A DNA stretch of 38,358 nt from UMGS1532 sp045542355 (GCA_045542355.1 JAZQKX010000022.1:1-38358), one strand, 5' to 3'. Numbered from the stretch's first letter, positions 22,958 to 30,892 are shown. Made by a program: numbers and translations. The notes: generated from the letters alone by a model not told the origin.

Positions 22958-25900
22958 TTATTCGTCAGATTCCTGTAAATCTATTTCTAATTCAGCGCCA
23001 TCGCTTTCTTCGCTTGTGTCGGTGTCACTTTCGGTTGGGGAGGCGTTGGAGGATGTGGTGTCTTCCTCTGAATCGGTGTCGGAGGATGAGTCCTCTGTTT
23101 CGGAGGAAGAATCCTCGCTATCGGTATTGTTGATTTCATCGGCATCTGAAGAATTTTCAGAAGATGTAGCTTTTGAGGAGGTTTCCTTGCTCTTCTCTTT
23201 TTTGCCAACATGGATGGTGACGGTTTCGCCCAGCTCCAGATATTCTCCGCCATCCACCGATTGCTTTACAACCTTTCCTACTTCTGAGAAATCGGTAGCA
23301 GCCACCTTTTTAATCTTAACCTCAAAGCCTTGGTTTTTGAGACTTTCTTCGGCATCTGCCTGAGGGTTGCTTATAACCGAGGGCACACGGTTTATGCCAC
23401 CGCTTACGTAAAGAACAAGATAGCGGTCGGCGGTTTTGGATTCAGGCTCGGCAGACTGCATGACAACGGTGTCTTTTTTCTCTCCACTTGCACATCTTAC
23501 AATGCTCAAGGTGAGACCTGTCTCATCTGCCAGTTTCTTTGCTTTTTTGAGGCTTTTTCCCACAAATTGGGGTACAATTATTCCCTCTTTGTTACCGCTG
23601 ACGGTGAGGTTTATGCCGTTACCAACAGCCACCTCGCTGCCCTTTTTAAGGCTCTGCCTCAGCACAGTGCTGAGATTTTCGTTGGCACCTGTGTATTCAA
23701 TGTTATTGATATAAAGACCCGACTCGTTGATTTCCCGCACCGCGGCGGTGAGGGAAAGACCCACAAAGTTTTCAACCTCTACAAATTCCACAGCTTCTGC
23801 ATTTTTATCCTTTACCGCATCAATATCCTCTTGGCTGATTACCGCCTTTTCACCCTGAGCCTTAAAGCCCTCTACACTTGTGGCGGTGGGCTCCACGGCT
23901 TCGTTTGATTGCTGTTCGAGGTTTATTTCAGGTTTTTTACCGCCGTTTTTATCGTAGTACGCTTGTGGGTACAAGGGGGTTTTGTTCTTTCTGGCGGCTA
24001 ATGTGTCGGTGTGACGGCTCTCTCCGTCGCGGATTTTTCTCGCCATTACCACAGTTCTTGCCTCCTCGAATTCGTAGGAGCAGGTGGAAAGGGTGAGAAT
24101 CTCGTCGGTGGCAATCACATCCACATCGGTGTTTATAAGGCTTCTTACCTTAACGTTTTCTATCCAGTTGAGGAAGTTGCTGTCAGAGCCAAAGGTATTT
24201 TGACGGTAGTTAAACACATAGCCATCGTCCTGCTCCTTAAGTGCGTTGGTTATAAACACAGCAAAAATTTTATACTCACCTTGACCGTAGAGGGTGTCGA
24301 AGTCTATAACAGGATTCTCTCTGTAGTAGTTAAGGTTAGTGTATTCCAAAAGACTGCCGAACATGGAGTCGTCAATCATGTTGTGTCCGTAAAGCACAAG
24401 GTTTTTGCTGTTGCCTTTCGTGGAGATGGAGGCATTGCAGTCAGTGAAAATTGCGCCGTAGCGAGATTCAGCGCGGCTCATATCATGGGTGATATAGAAA
24501 TCATTGTTGTCGGTCTGATATACAGGATAGTCAATCTTTGTACCCGCAATATTTATCCAGCCCACAACATCGGGATTCTGTTCGTAAAGACCCTTGAAGC
24601 TGAGGAGCATACCATTATCGTCGGTGCCCTCCTCCGCTTTTGTGTAGACTTCTCGGGCATGGTCCACAAGATTTTTGTTAACCCCGCCCTGTGCCATGTA
24701 ACTTAAGAGATATGTTCCCGCAACTATAAAGACGATAAGCGCCACAAGGAAAACTATCTTTCTTATGATTTCCGATTTAGTATCGCCTTTCCATGGCAGG
24801 AGATATTTAATAATTCTTTTCATAAGAGGTTGCTTTTCCTCGGGGGATTCGCTTTCCTCGTCGGTTATATAACCCGCGGCATCCACGGCAATGTCCTCAT
24901 AGCCAATATGGGAATCAGGGTCGGGAACAAAGCCAATCATTTCCATACCATCCATAGCCTCCAATTCCTCTGGATCGGGAGCTATGGCGGCTTCTTTCTC
25001 GGCGTTTTTCTCGGCCTCTGCCTGTCTTACAGCCTCCTCTAACGCCATCACCTGAGAAAGGGGGGTAAGTCCCATAATGCTTGTGCCTTGGGGTAGGGTG
25101 AAATCCCCTGCGCCGTGGAGAATTTTAATGTTGTCGCCCGATTTTGCCCCACCGCCCAGCGTTCTTGGATATGCCGTGGCATAGCGGCGGATTAAATCAA
25201 GGGCGGCAAGGGTAGCATAGGCGCGTACCTTTTCGCGGTCGTTGTGGAAAGCGGCGTTCAGCTCTCTTATCCAAACCGATTCACCGTCGGTCATGCCCAC
25301 ATAAACCAAGCCCACAGGCTTACCCTCACTGGGCTCGGGACCTGCGACACCTGTGATGCCGATTCCTATATCTGCTCCCGAAATGCTTCTTACGCCCTTT
25401 GCCATAATGGCGGCGGTTTCGGCACTGACAGCGCCGAATTCTTCAAGAATCTCATCGGGGACACCCAGCACCTTGCGTTTGATATCGTTGGCGTAAGCCG
25501 AAACACCCATTTCGAAGACTGCGCTGGAGCCACTGATGTCGGTAAGACTCTTAGACACCATACCTGCGGTACAGGATTCGGCGGTTGCAACCTTGAGACC
25601 CTTGGCTTTAAGGGTTTCTACCGCAACAAAGCTCAGGTCACCCTCCCCCACAAGGTAGAGGTATGAGCCTAATTTATCTGCAATTTTTCGGATGTGCTCC
25701 TCCCGTTTCAGTAGAGCCGAGTCCTCGGTTTCGTCAGAGGCGGTAACCCTTACCACCACTTCACCTGTTTTGGCATAGGTGGCGGCGGTGGGGTTGGAGC
25801 CGTCAAGGAGTGCGCCTAAAAGGTTTGCAACCTCGCTCTCTCCCATGCCGTAGATATGCAGGTCGCTTGAGAGGATGCTTCTGCCCGACACACCCTTTAA

Positions 25901-26401
25901 ATAGGGCTTCACATAGCCGTCGAACATGGTCTTCATTTCCTTTGGCGGACCGGGGATTGTGATTATCTTACAGCCGTTTTTTTCTATGGCAAAGCCGGGG
26001 GCGGTACCCACCTCGTTGTGGAACATTTCCGCTCCCTCAGGAATCAGGGCTTGTTTTTCAACCCCCCGTGGCATAACTCTGCCCTGACGGGCGTAGTATT
26101 CCTCTAATTTATGCAAAACATCTTCACGAACTATAAGCTCTACCCCTAAAAGAGAGGCGACGGTTTCCTTGGTGATGTCGTCGGCGGTAGGGCCGAGACC
26201 TCCTGTGAGGATGACTATATCACTGCGCTCCATTGCTTCACGTATAGCTGTGCGAAGTCGGGCAGGATTGTCGCCAACCACCGATTGGTTGTACATATTT
26301 ATCCCTAACTCTGCCAACCCTTGGCTAAGATACTGAGCGTTTGTGTTGACAATGTTGCCCAGCAATAATTCAGTTCCGACGCAAATTATTTCTCCGTTCA
26401 T
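22958..26401 (-). CDS. cinA: CinA - membrane anchor - class B sortase - triple PASTA fusion protein
   Basis: A 1147-residue protein from an ATG with GGAGG. Residues 1-175 are the CinA MoCF-type domain (VGTELLLGNIVNTNAQYLS, VILTGGLGPTADD, TIPGPPKEM). Residues 250-410 are the CinA-C/PncC deamidase (ATAESCTAGMVSK, GITGVAGPEP). A charged linker leads to a membrane helix (549-568) preceded by basic residues, so CinA is cytosolic. Residues 595-795 form a class B sortase with His673 (LYGHNM), Cys774 (TLSTCSYEF) and Arg782 (ARTVVMAR). Three PASTA domains follow (871-936, 940-1001, 1004-1066), then an acidic Ser/Thr tail to 1147. CinA cleaves NMN to recycle pyridine nucleotides; class B sortases join proteins to wall or to each other outside the cell. 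One open frame spans everything with no frameshift sign. Followed by its degenerate paralogue. Confidence 0.93.
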   Translation of the reverse strand: MNGEIICVGTELLLGNIVNTNAQYLSQGLAELGINMYNQSVVGDNPARLRTAIREAMERSDIVILTGGLGPTADDITKETVASLLGVELIVREDVLHKLEEYYARQGRVMPRGVEKQALIPEGAEMFHNEVGTAPGFAIEKNGCKIITIPGPPKEMKTMFDGYVKPYLKGVSGRSILSSDLHIYGMGESEVANLLGALLDGSNPTAATYAKTGEVVVRVTASDETEDSALLKREEHIRKIADKLGSYLYLVGEGDLSFVAVETLKAKGLKVATAESCTAGMVSKSLTDISGSSAVFEMGVSAYANDIKRKVLGVPDEILEEFGAVSAETAAIMAKGVRSISGADIGIGITGVAGPEPSEGKPVGLVYVGMTDGESVWIRELNAAFHNDREKVRAYATLAALDLIRRYATAYPRTLGGGAKSGDNIKILHGAGDFTLPQGTSIMGLTPLSQVMALEEAVRQAEAEKNAEKEAAIAPDPEELEAMDGMEMIGFVPDPDSHIGYEDIAVDAAGYITDEESESPEEKQPLMKRIIKYLLPWKGDTKSEIIRKIVFLVALIVFIVAGTYLLSYMAQGGVNKNLVDHAREVYTKAEEGTDDNGMLLSFKGLYEQNPDVVGWINIAGTKIDYPVYQTDNNDFYITHDMSRAESRYGAIFTDCNASISTKGNSKNLVLYGHNMIDDSMFGSLLEYTNLNYYRENPVIDFDTLYGQGEYKIFAVFITNALKEQDDGYVFNYRQNTFGSDSNFLNWIENVKVRSLINTDVDVIATDEILTLSTCSYEFEEARTVVMARKIRDGESRHTDTLAARKNKTPLYPQAYYDKNGGKKPEINLEQQSNEAVEPTATSVEGFKAQGEKAVISQEDIDAVKDKNAEAVEFVEVENFVGLSLTAAVREINESGLYINNIEYTGANENLSTVLRQSLKKGSEVAVGNGINLTVSGNKEGIIVPQFVGKSLKKAKKLADETGLTLSIVRCASGEKKDTVVMQSAEPESKTADRYLVLYVSGGINRVPSVISNPQADAEESLKNQGFEVKIKKVAATDFSEVGKVVKQSVDGGEYLELGETVTIHVGKKEKSKETSSKATSSENSSDADEINNTDSEDSSSETEDSSSDTDSEEDTTSSNASPTESDTDTSEESDGAELEIDLQESDE

Positions 26402-26414
26402 AAAAACCTCCGGT

Positions 26415-26587
26415 TTTAGATGTTAGATTTTAGATTCTTGACGGGTATGTGTTCCGCAGAGCAGAACGCATTCATATATCGTTGACAGAGCCAACGCCGA
26501 AATTATTATCTATTAACTACTATCTGATTTTTTATGTTCACCAAGTGAACACCTTTATGTCTCTTGTTTGAAATCCGAAATCTAATA
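26415..26587 (-). repeat. Interspersed palindromic repeat, copy 2 (inverted) in the thiI-cinA gap
   Basis: Read on the minus strand it has GTTGGCTCTGTCAAC (26481-26495), ATATATGAATGCG, GTTCTGCTCTGCGGAAC (26451-26467), ACAC and TCTAAAATCTAACATCTA, the same order as copies at 15395 and 29685. A further hairpin TTCACCAAGTGAA lies near 26537-26549. It separates thiI from the CinA-sortase gene. Confidence 0.65.
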
Positions 26588-27772
26588 TTAAATCTCTGTG
26601 TTTCTGTCGATTACTCTGAATTCGGTGCCCTCCACCGCGCGGTCTATAAGGGCTTCCATATCGAGCGCCGCCTCAGCCTCGGCAACCTTGTCGGGGTGGG
26701 GTCTGGTTTTGGGATGCTTAGGGGTGAATACCGTACAGCAATCCTCATAAGGCTCGATTGAGGTTTCGAATGCATCAATCTTTCTTGAAATTGCGATGAT
26801 TTCATCCTTGTCCATTCCAATGACAGGGCGGAACACAGGCATGTTTACCACTGCATCGGTAACACCCAGCGCCATCAGGGTCTGACTTGCAACCTGTCCT
26901 ACGCTTTCGCCCGTGATAAGTGCGCCACAGTTTCTTTCCCTCGCCAGTCTCTCAGAAATTTTCATCATAAATCTCCGCATAATAAGGGTGAAATAATCCT
27001 CAGGACATTTCTCCCCTATCTGCTCCTGAATTTCGGTAAAGGGTACTACCCCCACTCTTATAGGTCCGCTGTAGCGGGAAACGATTTTAAGAAGCTTCAT
27101 CACCTTTTGCTCGGCGCGGGGGCTGGTGTAAGGCGGGGAAGCGAAGTGGATTGCGTTAAGCTCCAGTCCGCGCTTTGCCATCATGTATGCCGCCACAGGT
27201 GAATCAATACCGCCTGAAATCAGCACAGCGGCTCGGCCGCCGGAACCTACAGGCATACCGCCTGCGCCCTTTATCTGAGCGCCGTGGATGTATGCCGCAT
27301 AGTCGCGGATTTCCACCATCACAAGCACTTCGGGGTTGTGCACATCCACCTTGAGATGGGGAAAACGACTGAGTATTTTACCCCCCAGCTCACGGCTTAT
27401 TTCGGGAGAGGTGAGGGGGAAATGCTTGTCGCTTCTCTTGGCTTCAACCTTAAAGGTCTTGGCATTTTTAAGGCGCTCGGTAAGATAATCGGGGGCGGTG
27501 TTCAGAATAACCTCCATATCCTTTTCCACACTCAGTGCGCGGGTAAAGGCGGCTATACCGAAAATCTGCTTCATTATTTCTAATGCCTCGCCGAACGGAT
27601 AATCCTCCTCCAGCGGCTCTATGTAAATGGTGGACTGCGCCTTTTTAACCGAGAATTTTCCTAAGTGGCCGATATTTCTGCGAATATTTTTTACAAGAAT
27701 ATCCTCAAAGGTCATTCGGTTGAGACCCTTAAGTGCTAACTCACCGTTTTTAATCAAAATAATTTCTTTCAT
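26588..27772 (-). CDS. thiI: tRNA 4-thiouridine synthase ThiI (no rhodanese domain)
   Basis: A 394-residue protein. N-terminal ferredoxin-like region and THUMP domain (about 60-165), then a PP-loop ATPase with LISGGIDSPVAAYMMAKRG (Ser186-Asp190). Later segments PFTEIQEQI, GALITGESVGQVASQT and EPYEDCCTVFTPKHPKTRP match ThiI. It adenylates U8 of tRNA and transfers sulfur to make 4-thiouridine. The C-terminal rhodanese domain of the E. coli enzyme is absent, as in most Firmicutes, where sulfur comes directly from a dedicated cysteine desulfurase. That partner is encoded 60 bases upstream. The ATG has GGAG. Confidence 0.97.
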   Translation of the reverse strand: MKEIILIKNGELALKGLNRMTFEDILVKNIRRNIGHLGKFSVKKAQSTIYIEPLEEDYPFGEALEIMKQIFGIAAFTRALSVEKDMEVILNTAPDYLTERLKNAKTFKVEAKRSDKHFPLTSPEISRELGGKILSRFPHLKVDVHNPEVLVMVEIRDYAAYIHGAQIKGAGGMPVGSGGRAAVLISGGIDSPVAAYMMAKRGLELNAIHFASPPYTSPRAEQKVMKLLKIVSRYSGPIRVGVVPFTEIQEQIGEKCPEDYFTLIMRRFMMKISERLARERNCGALITGESVGQVASQTLMALGVTDAVVNMPVFRPVIGMDKDEIIAISRKIDAFETSIEPYEDCCTVFTPKHPKTRPHPDKVAEAEAALDMEALIDRAVEGTEFRVIDRNTEI

Positions 27773-27831
27773 AATTTACTCCATTCCAGATGTGGGATTT
27801 GTTCATTTTTAGTCTGCCGTTTGATTTGCCC

Positions 27832-28968
27832 TTATCTTCGCCTTAGCCTTGATTTGGCTTTTAAGATCCCCTCGCAAAGGGTGTCGATGTCCTCTCGGGT
27901 TGTGTTTCGGCTCATGCTGATGCGAAGAGCACTGTCTGCCCTCTCTGAGGAAACTCCCATAGCTCCCAGCACTCCGCTTTGCATACCCTTGCTACAGGCG
28001 CTTCCGCTGGAAACGCATATTCCCTCAGCCTCCAAAAAGTGGAGCAGGATTTCGCTTCTGTATCCAAGAACTGATAGATTGATTATATAGGGCAGAGCAT
28101 CGTCGGGAGAGTTCAAGACAACCCCCTCGATTTCGCTCAAACGTTTTTTAGCATATTGGTTTAGTTCTGACATTAATTCTAGGGATTCGGCGGGAGAAGA
28201 CAACTCCTCCAACGCGCCCGCCAGCGCCCAGATAAGGGACACCGCCTCGGTGCCTGAGCGGAAACCTTTTTCCTGACCGCCACCAAGCAGAAGCGAGGGG
28301 ATTATCAAACCCTTTCTGATGTAAAGCGCGCCGATTCCTTTTGGAGCGTGTATCTTATGTCCGCTTAAGGAAAGCAGGTCAACACCGAGCTTGTTTACAT
28401 CTATGGGCATTTTGCCAAAGGCTTGTACCGCGTCGCAATGGAAAAGGGCTGGAGAGCCCTTCTCTTTAATAATTCCCTTTACTTTATCCACAGGCTGTAT
28501 AGCGCCTGTCTCGTTGTTCACCGCCATAAGGCTGACGAGGATGGTTTTCTCGTTGATTGCATCCCGAAGAGATGACTCTTCCACCTTGCCCTCGCTGTTC
28601 ACGGGAAGGTATATGACCTCAAAGCCCTCGGCTTCCAAACGCTTTACGGGCTCTTTAACAGAGGGGTGCTCTATTATTGAGGTAACAATTCTGTTGCCTC
28701 GTTTTTTAAGCTTTGCCACCGCGCCGAAAATTGCGGTGTTGTTGGCTTCTGTTCCACACCCTGTAAAAAAGATTTCGTCCGGTCGGGCGCTGAGCCGTTT
28801 TGCCACCGCCTCTCGGGTTTTGGACAAAAGCTTCTCGGCGTTCATTCCGCGGGTATAAAGCGCCGAGGGATTTCCCCACTCCTGTCTCATGGCAAAGAGG
28901 GCGTTATTTATCGCCGTTTCACAGGGGGGTGTGGTGGCGCTGTTGTCTAGATATACTTCCTTTTTCAT
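27832..28968 (-). CDS. Cysteine desulfurase (NifZ/IscS-like) partner of ThiI
   Basis: A 378-residue PLP enzyme of the NifS/IscS group. It starts with the family hallmark EVYLDNSATTPP. Seen: FTGCGTEANNTAI (cofactor phosphate contact), IIEHPSV with the His that stacks on PLP, FHCDAVQAFGKMPID, Lys205 in SLSGHKIHAPKG (Schiff base) and Cys325 in SSGSACSKG (persulfide). It takes sulfur from cysteine and hands it to ThiI. The adjacent order fits the NifZ-ThiI pair known from Bacillus. The ribosome binding site before ATG 28968 is weak (GGATGG). Confidence 0.95.
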   Translation of the reverse strand: MKKEVYLDNSATTPPCETAINNALFAMRQEWGNPSALYTRGMNAEKLLSKTREAVAKRLSARPDEIFFTGCGTEANNTAIFGAVAKLKKRGNRIVTSIIEHPSVKEPVKRLEAEGFEVIYLPVNSEGKVEESSLRDAINEKTILVSLMAVNNETGAIQPVDKVKGIIKEKGSPALFHCDAVQAFGKMPIDVNKLGVDLLSLSGHKIHAPKGIGALYIRKGLIIPSLLLGGGQEKGFRSGTEAVSLIWALAGALEELSSPAESLELMSELNQYAKKRLSEIEGVVLNSPDDALPYIINLSVLGYRSEILLHFLEAEGICVSSGSACSKGMQSGVLGAMGVSSERADSALRISMSRNTTREDIDTLCEGILKAKSRLRRR

Positions 28969-29007
28969 ACAACCATCCGTCTTTAATATATAATATAACT
29001 TTATACA

Positions 29008-29022
29008 ATACTGATACAGTAT
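29008..29022. promoter_or_regulatory. Palindromic operator candidate upstream of the desulfurase gene
   Basis: ATACTG-ATA-CAGTAT is a perfect 6-3-6 inverted repeat in an AT-rich stretch 40-55 bases before the desulfurase ATG, near several possible -10 elements. No matching regulator is identified. Confidence 0.35.
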
Positions 29023-29135
29023 ACATTATATATCAAGTGGGGAAAAATCTCAACAATAAAATGCAGTAAAATCATGGGTTTTTTCGTGCTAAATAGTAAA
29101 ATTTATGCAAATTCGGGAATTTTTAAAAAAAGGTA

Positions 29136-29167
29136 TTGATTTTTTCGGGGTTTAGTGGTAATATAAT
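29136..29167 (+). promoter_or_regulatory. Promoter of rpsT
   Basis: -35 TTGATT (29136-29141) and -10 TAATAT (29159-29164) at 17 bases; an overlapping TATAAT (29162-29167) would be at 20. The expected start is near 29172. An AAAGGGAGG Shine-Dalgarno precedes ATG 29211. Confidence 0.65.
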
Positions 29168-29210
29168 CGTACTGCAAATTTTTTGCGCAATTCTAAAGGG
29201 AGGTAAAAAT

Positions 29211-29474
29211 ATGCCTAACATTAAGTCTGCTAAGAAGCGTGTGCTTATTGCCGAAGCTCGTAACGAGCGCAACAGAGCTGCCCGTTCAAATCTTCGCACC
29301 ACCATTAAAAAGGCTGACGCTGCTATCGAAAACGGCGCTGCTGATATGGGCGAAGCAGTAAAGGCTGCTGTTAAGAAGATTGACATGGCTGCTTCCAAGG
29401 GTCTTCTCCACAAGAACACCGCTGCTCGCAAAAAGTCTAATCTTGTAGTTCGTATGAACAAGGCTGCGAAATAA
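29211..29474 (+). CDS. rpsT: 30S ribosomal protein S20
   Basis: An 87-residue protein beginning MPNIKSAKKRVLIAEARNER, the conserved S20 start, with RSNLRTTIKKA, a Lys-rich centre and GLLHKNTAARKKSNLVVRMN. S20 binds the 5' domain of 16S rRNA during 30S assembly. The frame is open 25 codons further upstream, but that part is the promoter and untranslated leader; AGGGAGG sits 6-7 bases before ATG 29211. Codon choice (GCT, CGT, AAG rich) looks like high expression. Confidence 0.98.
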   Translation: MPNIKSAKKRVLIAEARNERNRAARSNLRTTIKKADAAIENGAADMGEAVKAAVKKIDMAASKGLLHKNTAARKKSNLVVRMNKAAK

Positions 29475-29505
29475 GTTTCCTTATATCGCAACCCGAGTAA
29501 ATAGT

Positions 29506-29553
29506 AAGGCATAGGTTGTTTTTCGAAAGGGAAACGACAGATGCCTTGTTTTG
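29506..29553 (+). terminator. Terminator of rpsT
   Basis: AAGGCAT (29506-29512) pairs with ATGCCTT (29541-29547). Inside, GTTGTTTTTC pairs with GGGAAACGAC through several G-U pairs around a GAAA loop. TTGTTTTG follows. The wobbles make it stable only when transcribed on the plus strand. Confidence 0.7.
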
Positions 29554-29599
29554 CTATACAAAAACAGGTTTTCCGACAACTCGCGTCGGCTTCGCTAAC

Positions 29600-29760
29600 A
29601 AAAATAATTAGTCCGCCTTGCGGACATATACAGGTCAAATATATAGAATCTGTACAGTAGACATTAGATGCCAGATATATAGGGGTTTGCTTCGCGAACT
29701 ATATATAAATTCGTTTCGCTGAGCGGAACACCTACAGTTCTAATATCTAAAATCTAATAT
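29600..29760 (+). repeat. Interspersed palindromic repeat, copy 3, with extra hairpins
   Basis: Hairpin GTCCGCCTTGCGGAC lies near 29611. The repeat core follows: GTTTGCTTCGCGAAC (29685-29699), TATATAAATTCG, a TTCG..CGGAA stem (29710-29728), ACACCTACAG and TCTAATATCTAAAATC. It matches 15395-15477 in order and in most bases. No gene lies in 29475-29773. Confidence 0.7.
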
Positions 29761-29773
29761 AATGGAGTGTATT

Positions 29774-30277
29774 ATGCCGAAATCGAACAATTCTCAGAAA
29801 TCCAACCGAAAGCTTTATAATGCCTATTTTAAAAAGGGCAAAAAAGAGGGCTTTGTTTCCTCTGTGCTGATTCCTATGAGGGAATACGGTATGTTTCTTG
29901 TGCCTCTGCCATTTGCATATCTGCTGTTTTACTATCTGGTTTTTGAAAACGGCGGTGTGGAAAACGGTATGCGCGGTTTCTACTGGTTGGCATTGGGAGT
30001 GATACTGGCTGTGGATATTTCCGCCTTTCTCCTCCGCAAACTCTGGAGAGGCTTTAAGTTCGATAAATATTCTCGCGTGGAGGTTGCGCTTTTTAAGGGC
30101 AATCGTTGGCGCTGTCCCCATTGCCATAATGAGAATAGCCTCTTGGCTCCCTGTGTGCGATGCGGAATTTACCCCGAGTTTTATAAAAGCGAGAAACCAG
30201 AAATGGATAAAGCAACAAGTACCCGCAAGAAAAAGCTCAGAAAAGAATACGACGATTATGTCCCGCAGTTTAAATAA
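29774..30277 (+). CDS. Membrane protein with a C-terminal zinc ribbon, function unknown
   Basis: A 167-residue protein from ATG 29774 (MPKSNNSQKSNRKLY). An ATG four codons earlier overlaps the GGAG that serves the inner start. Two membrane helices are likely at about 41-60 (MFLVPLPFAYLLFYYLVF) and 69-90 (YWLALGVILAVDISAFLL). A four-cysteine ribbon follows (CPHCHNENSLLAPCVRCG, about 116-133), then a highly charged tail rich in Lys and Glu. Ribbon and tail are probably cytosolic. No family could be named. It stands alone between a palindromic repeat and tRNA-Arg. Confidence 0.75.
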   Translation: MPKSNNSQKSNRKLYNAYFKKGKKEGFVSSVLIPMREYGMFLVPLPFAYLLFYYLVFENGGVENGMRGFYWLALGVILAVDISAFLLRKLWRGFKFDKYSRVEVALFKGNRWRCPHCHNENSLLAPCVRCGIYPEFYKSEKPEMDKATSTRKKKLRKEYDDYVPQFK

Positions 30278-30341
30278 ACGCCGGATGCAAGAGTCACAAG
30301 TAACGAAAGCCAAAGATATTTAGAAAAGTTGAAAATTATGC

Positions 30342-30370
30342 TTGACTTTGCCTTTCAGTTGTGATAATAT
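30342..30370 (+). promoter_or_regulatory. Promoter of tRNA-Arg
   Basis: -35 TTGACT (30342-30347), 17-base spacer, -10 TAATAT (30365-30370). The transcript would begin with a small hairpin (GTCGGAAAAACCGAC, 30380-30394) ahead of the mature tRNA. Confidence 0.7.
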
Positions 30371-30400
30371 ATTATGGCGGTCGGAAAAACCGACTGATTT

Positions 30401-30477
30401 GCGCTGGTAGCTCAGCCGGATAGAGTGTTTGGCTACGAACCAAAAGGTCGGGGGTTCGAGTCCCTCCCAGCGCGCCA
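30401..30477 (+). tRNA. tRNA-Arg (anticodon ACG)
   Basis: A 77-nt cloverleaf: acceptor GCGCTGG/CCAGCGC, D-arm GCTC..GAGT, anticodon stem TTTGG/CCAAA with loop CTACGAA (anticodon ACG, normally edited to ICG to read CGU, CGC and CGA), variable loop AGGTC, T-arm GGGGG TTCGAGT CCCTC, discriminator G and an encoded CCA (30475-30477). It has its own promoter and terminator. Confidence 0.97.
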
Positions 30478-30485
30478 AACAAGAA

Positions 30486-30510
30486 AGACACCCAACGGGG
30501 TGTCTTTTTT
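30486..30510 (+). terminator. Terminator of tRNA-Arg
   Basis: AGACACCC (30486-30493) pairs with GGGTGTCT (30498-30505), followed by TTTTTG. The same hairpin recurs at 30903-30923. Confidence 0.85.
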
Positions 30511-30534
30511 GTTTTAGATATTGATGAAAGTGAC

Positions 30535-30680
30535 GGGAGGGACTCGAACAAGGAGGGAGTAATCCGAAAGGATTACGGAAGAAAACAACCTGAACGGTTG
30601 TTTTCGCCGACGGGGCAACGAGCGATAGCGAGGCGATAGGCGCGGGAGCGCCGAGACAAAGTCCCTCCCAGCGCGCCAAA
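30535..30680. repeat. tRNA T-arm-derived fold-back element with att-like copy of the tRNA 3' end
   Basis: GGGAGGGACTCGAAC (30535-30549) is the exact reverse complement of the tRNA T-arm (30454-30468). A direct 21-base copy of the tRNA 3' end (30459-30479) occurs at 30660-30680. The outer parts GGGAGGGACT and AGTCCCTCCC are inverted repeats enclosing three hairpins (GTAATCCGAAAGGATTAC, AAAACAACC..GGTTGTTTT, GGCGCGGGAGCGCC). The region 30511-30955 has no credible gene. Confidence 0.75.
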
Positions 30681-30892
30681 AATCGACAAGGTTCGACAGA
30701 GCCTTGTCGATTTTTACTTCTTACCTCTTACTTCTTCACTCTTCACTAAAAAACCTTGTCGATTTTGAGGTAATAAGTAAGAAGCAATAGTGAAGAAGTT
30801 TCGGAGTGCCTACGGCACAAATTATAAAAATATGCAGTGGTTCGAACACATAGGTCAAAAAATCAAAAGGCTTCGAATTCGTACACCCTTTT

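Noticed and set aside
22987..23253. Basic/Pro-rich minus-strand frame over the sortase tail
   Set aside because: Frame-shifted reading of the Ser/Glu-rich C-terminal tail; low complexity explains its openness.
30320..30679. Minus-strand 119-residue frame containing ARWEGLEPPTFWFVAKHSIRLSYQR
   Set aside because: It is the antisense of tRNA-Arg and the T-arm repeats, a well-known spurious protein type.
30660..30680. A second complete tRNA gene
   Set aside because: Only the last 21 bases of the tRNA are copied; no D-arm or anticodon arm is present.
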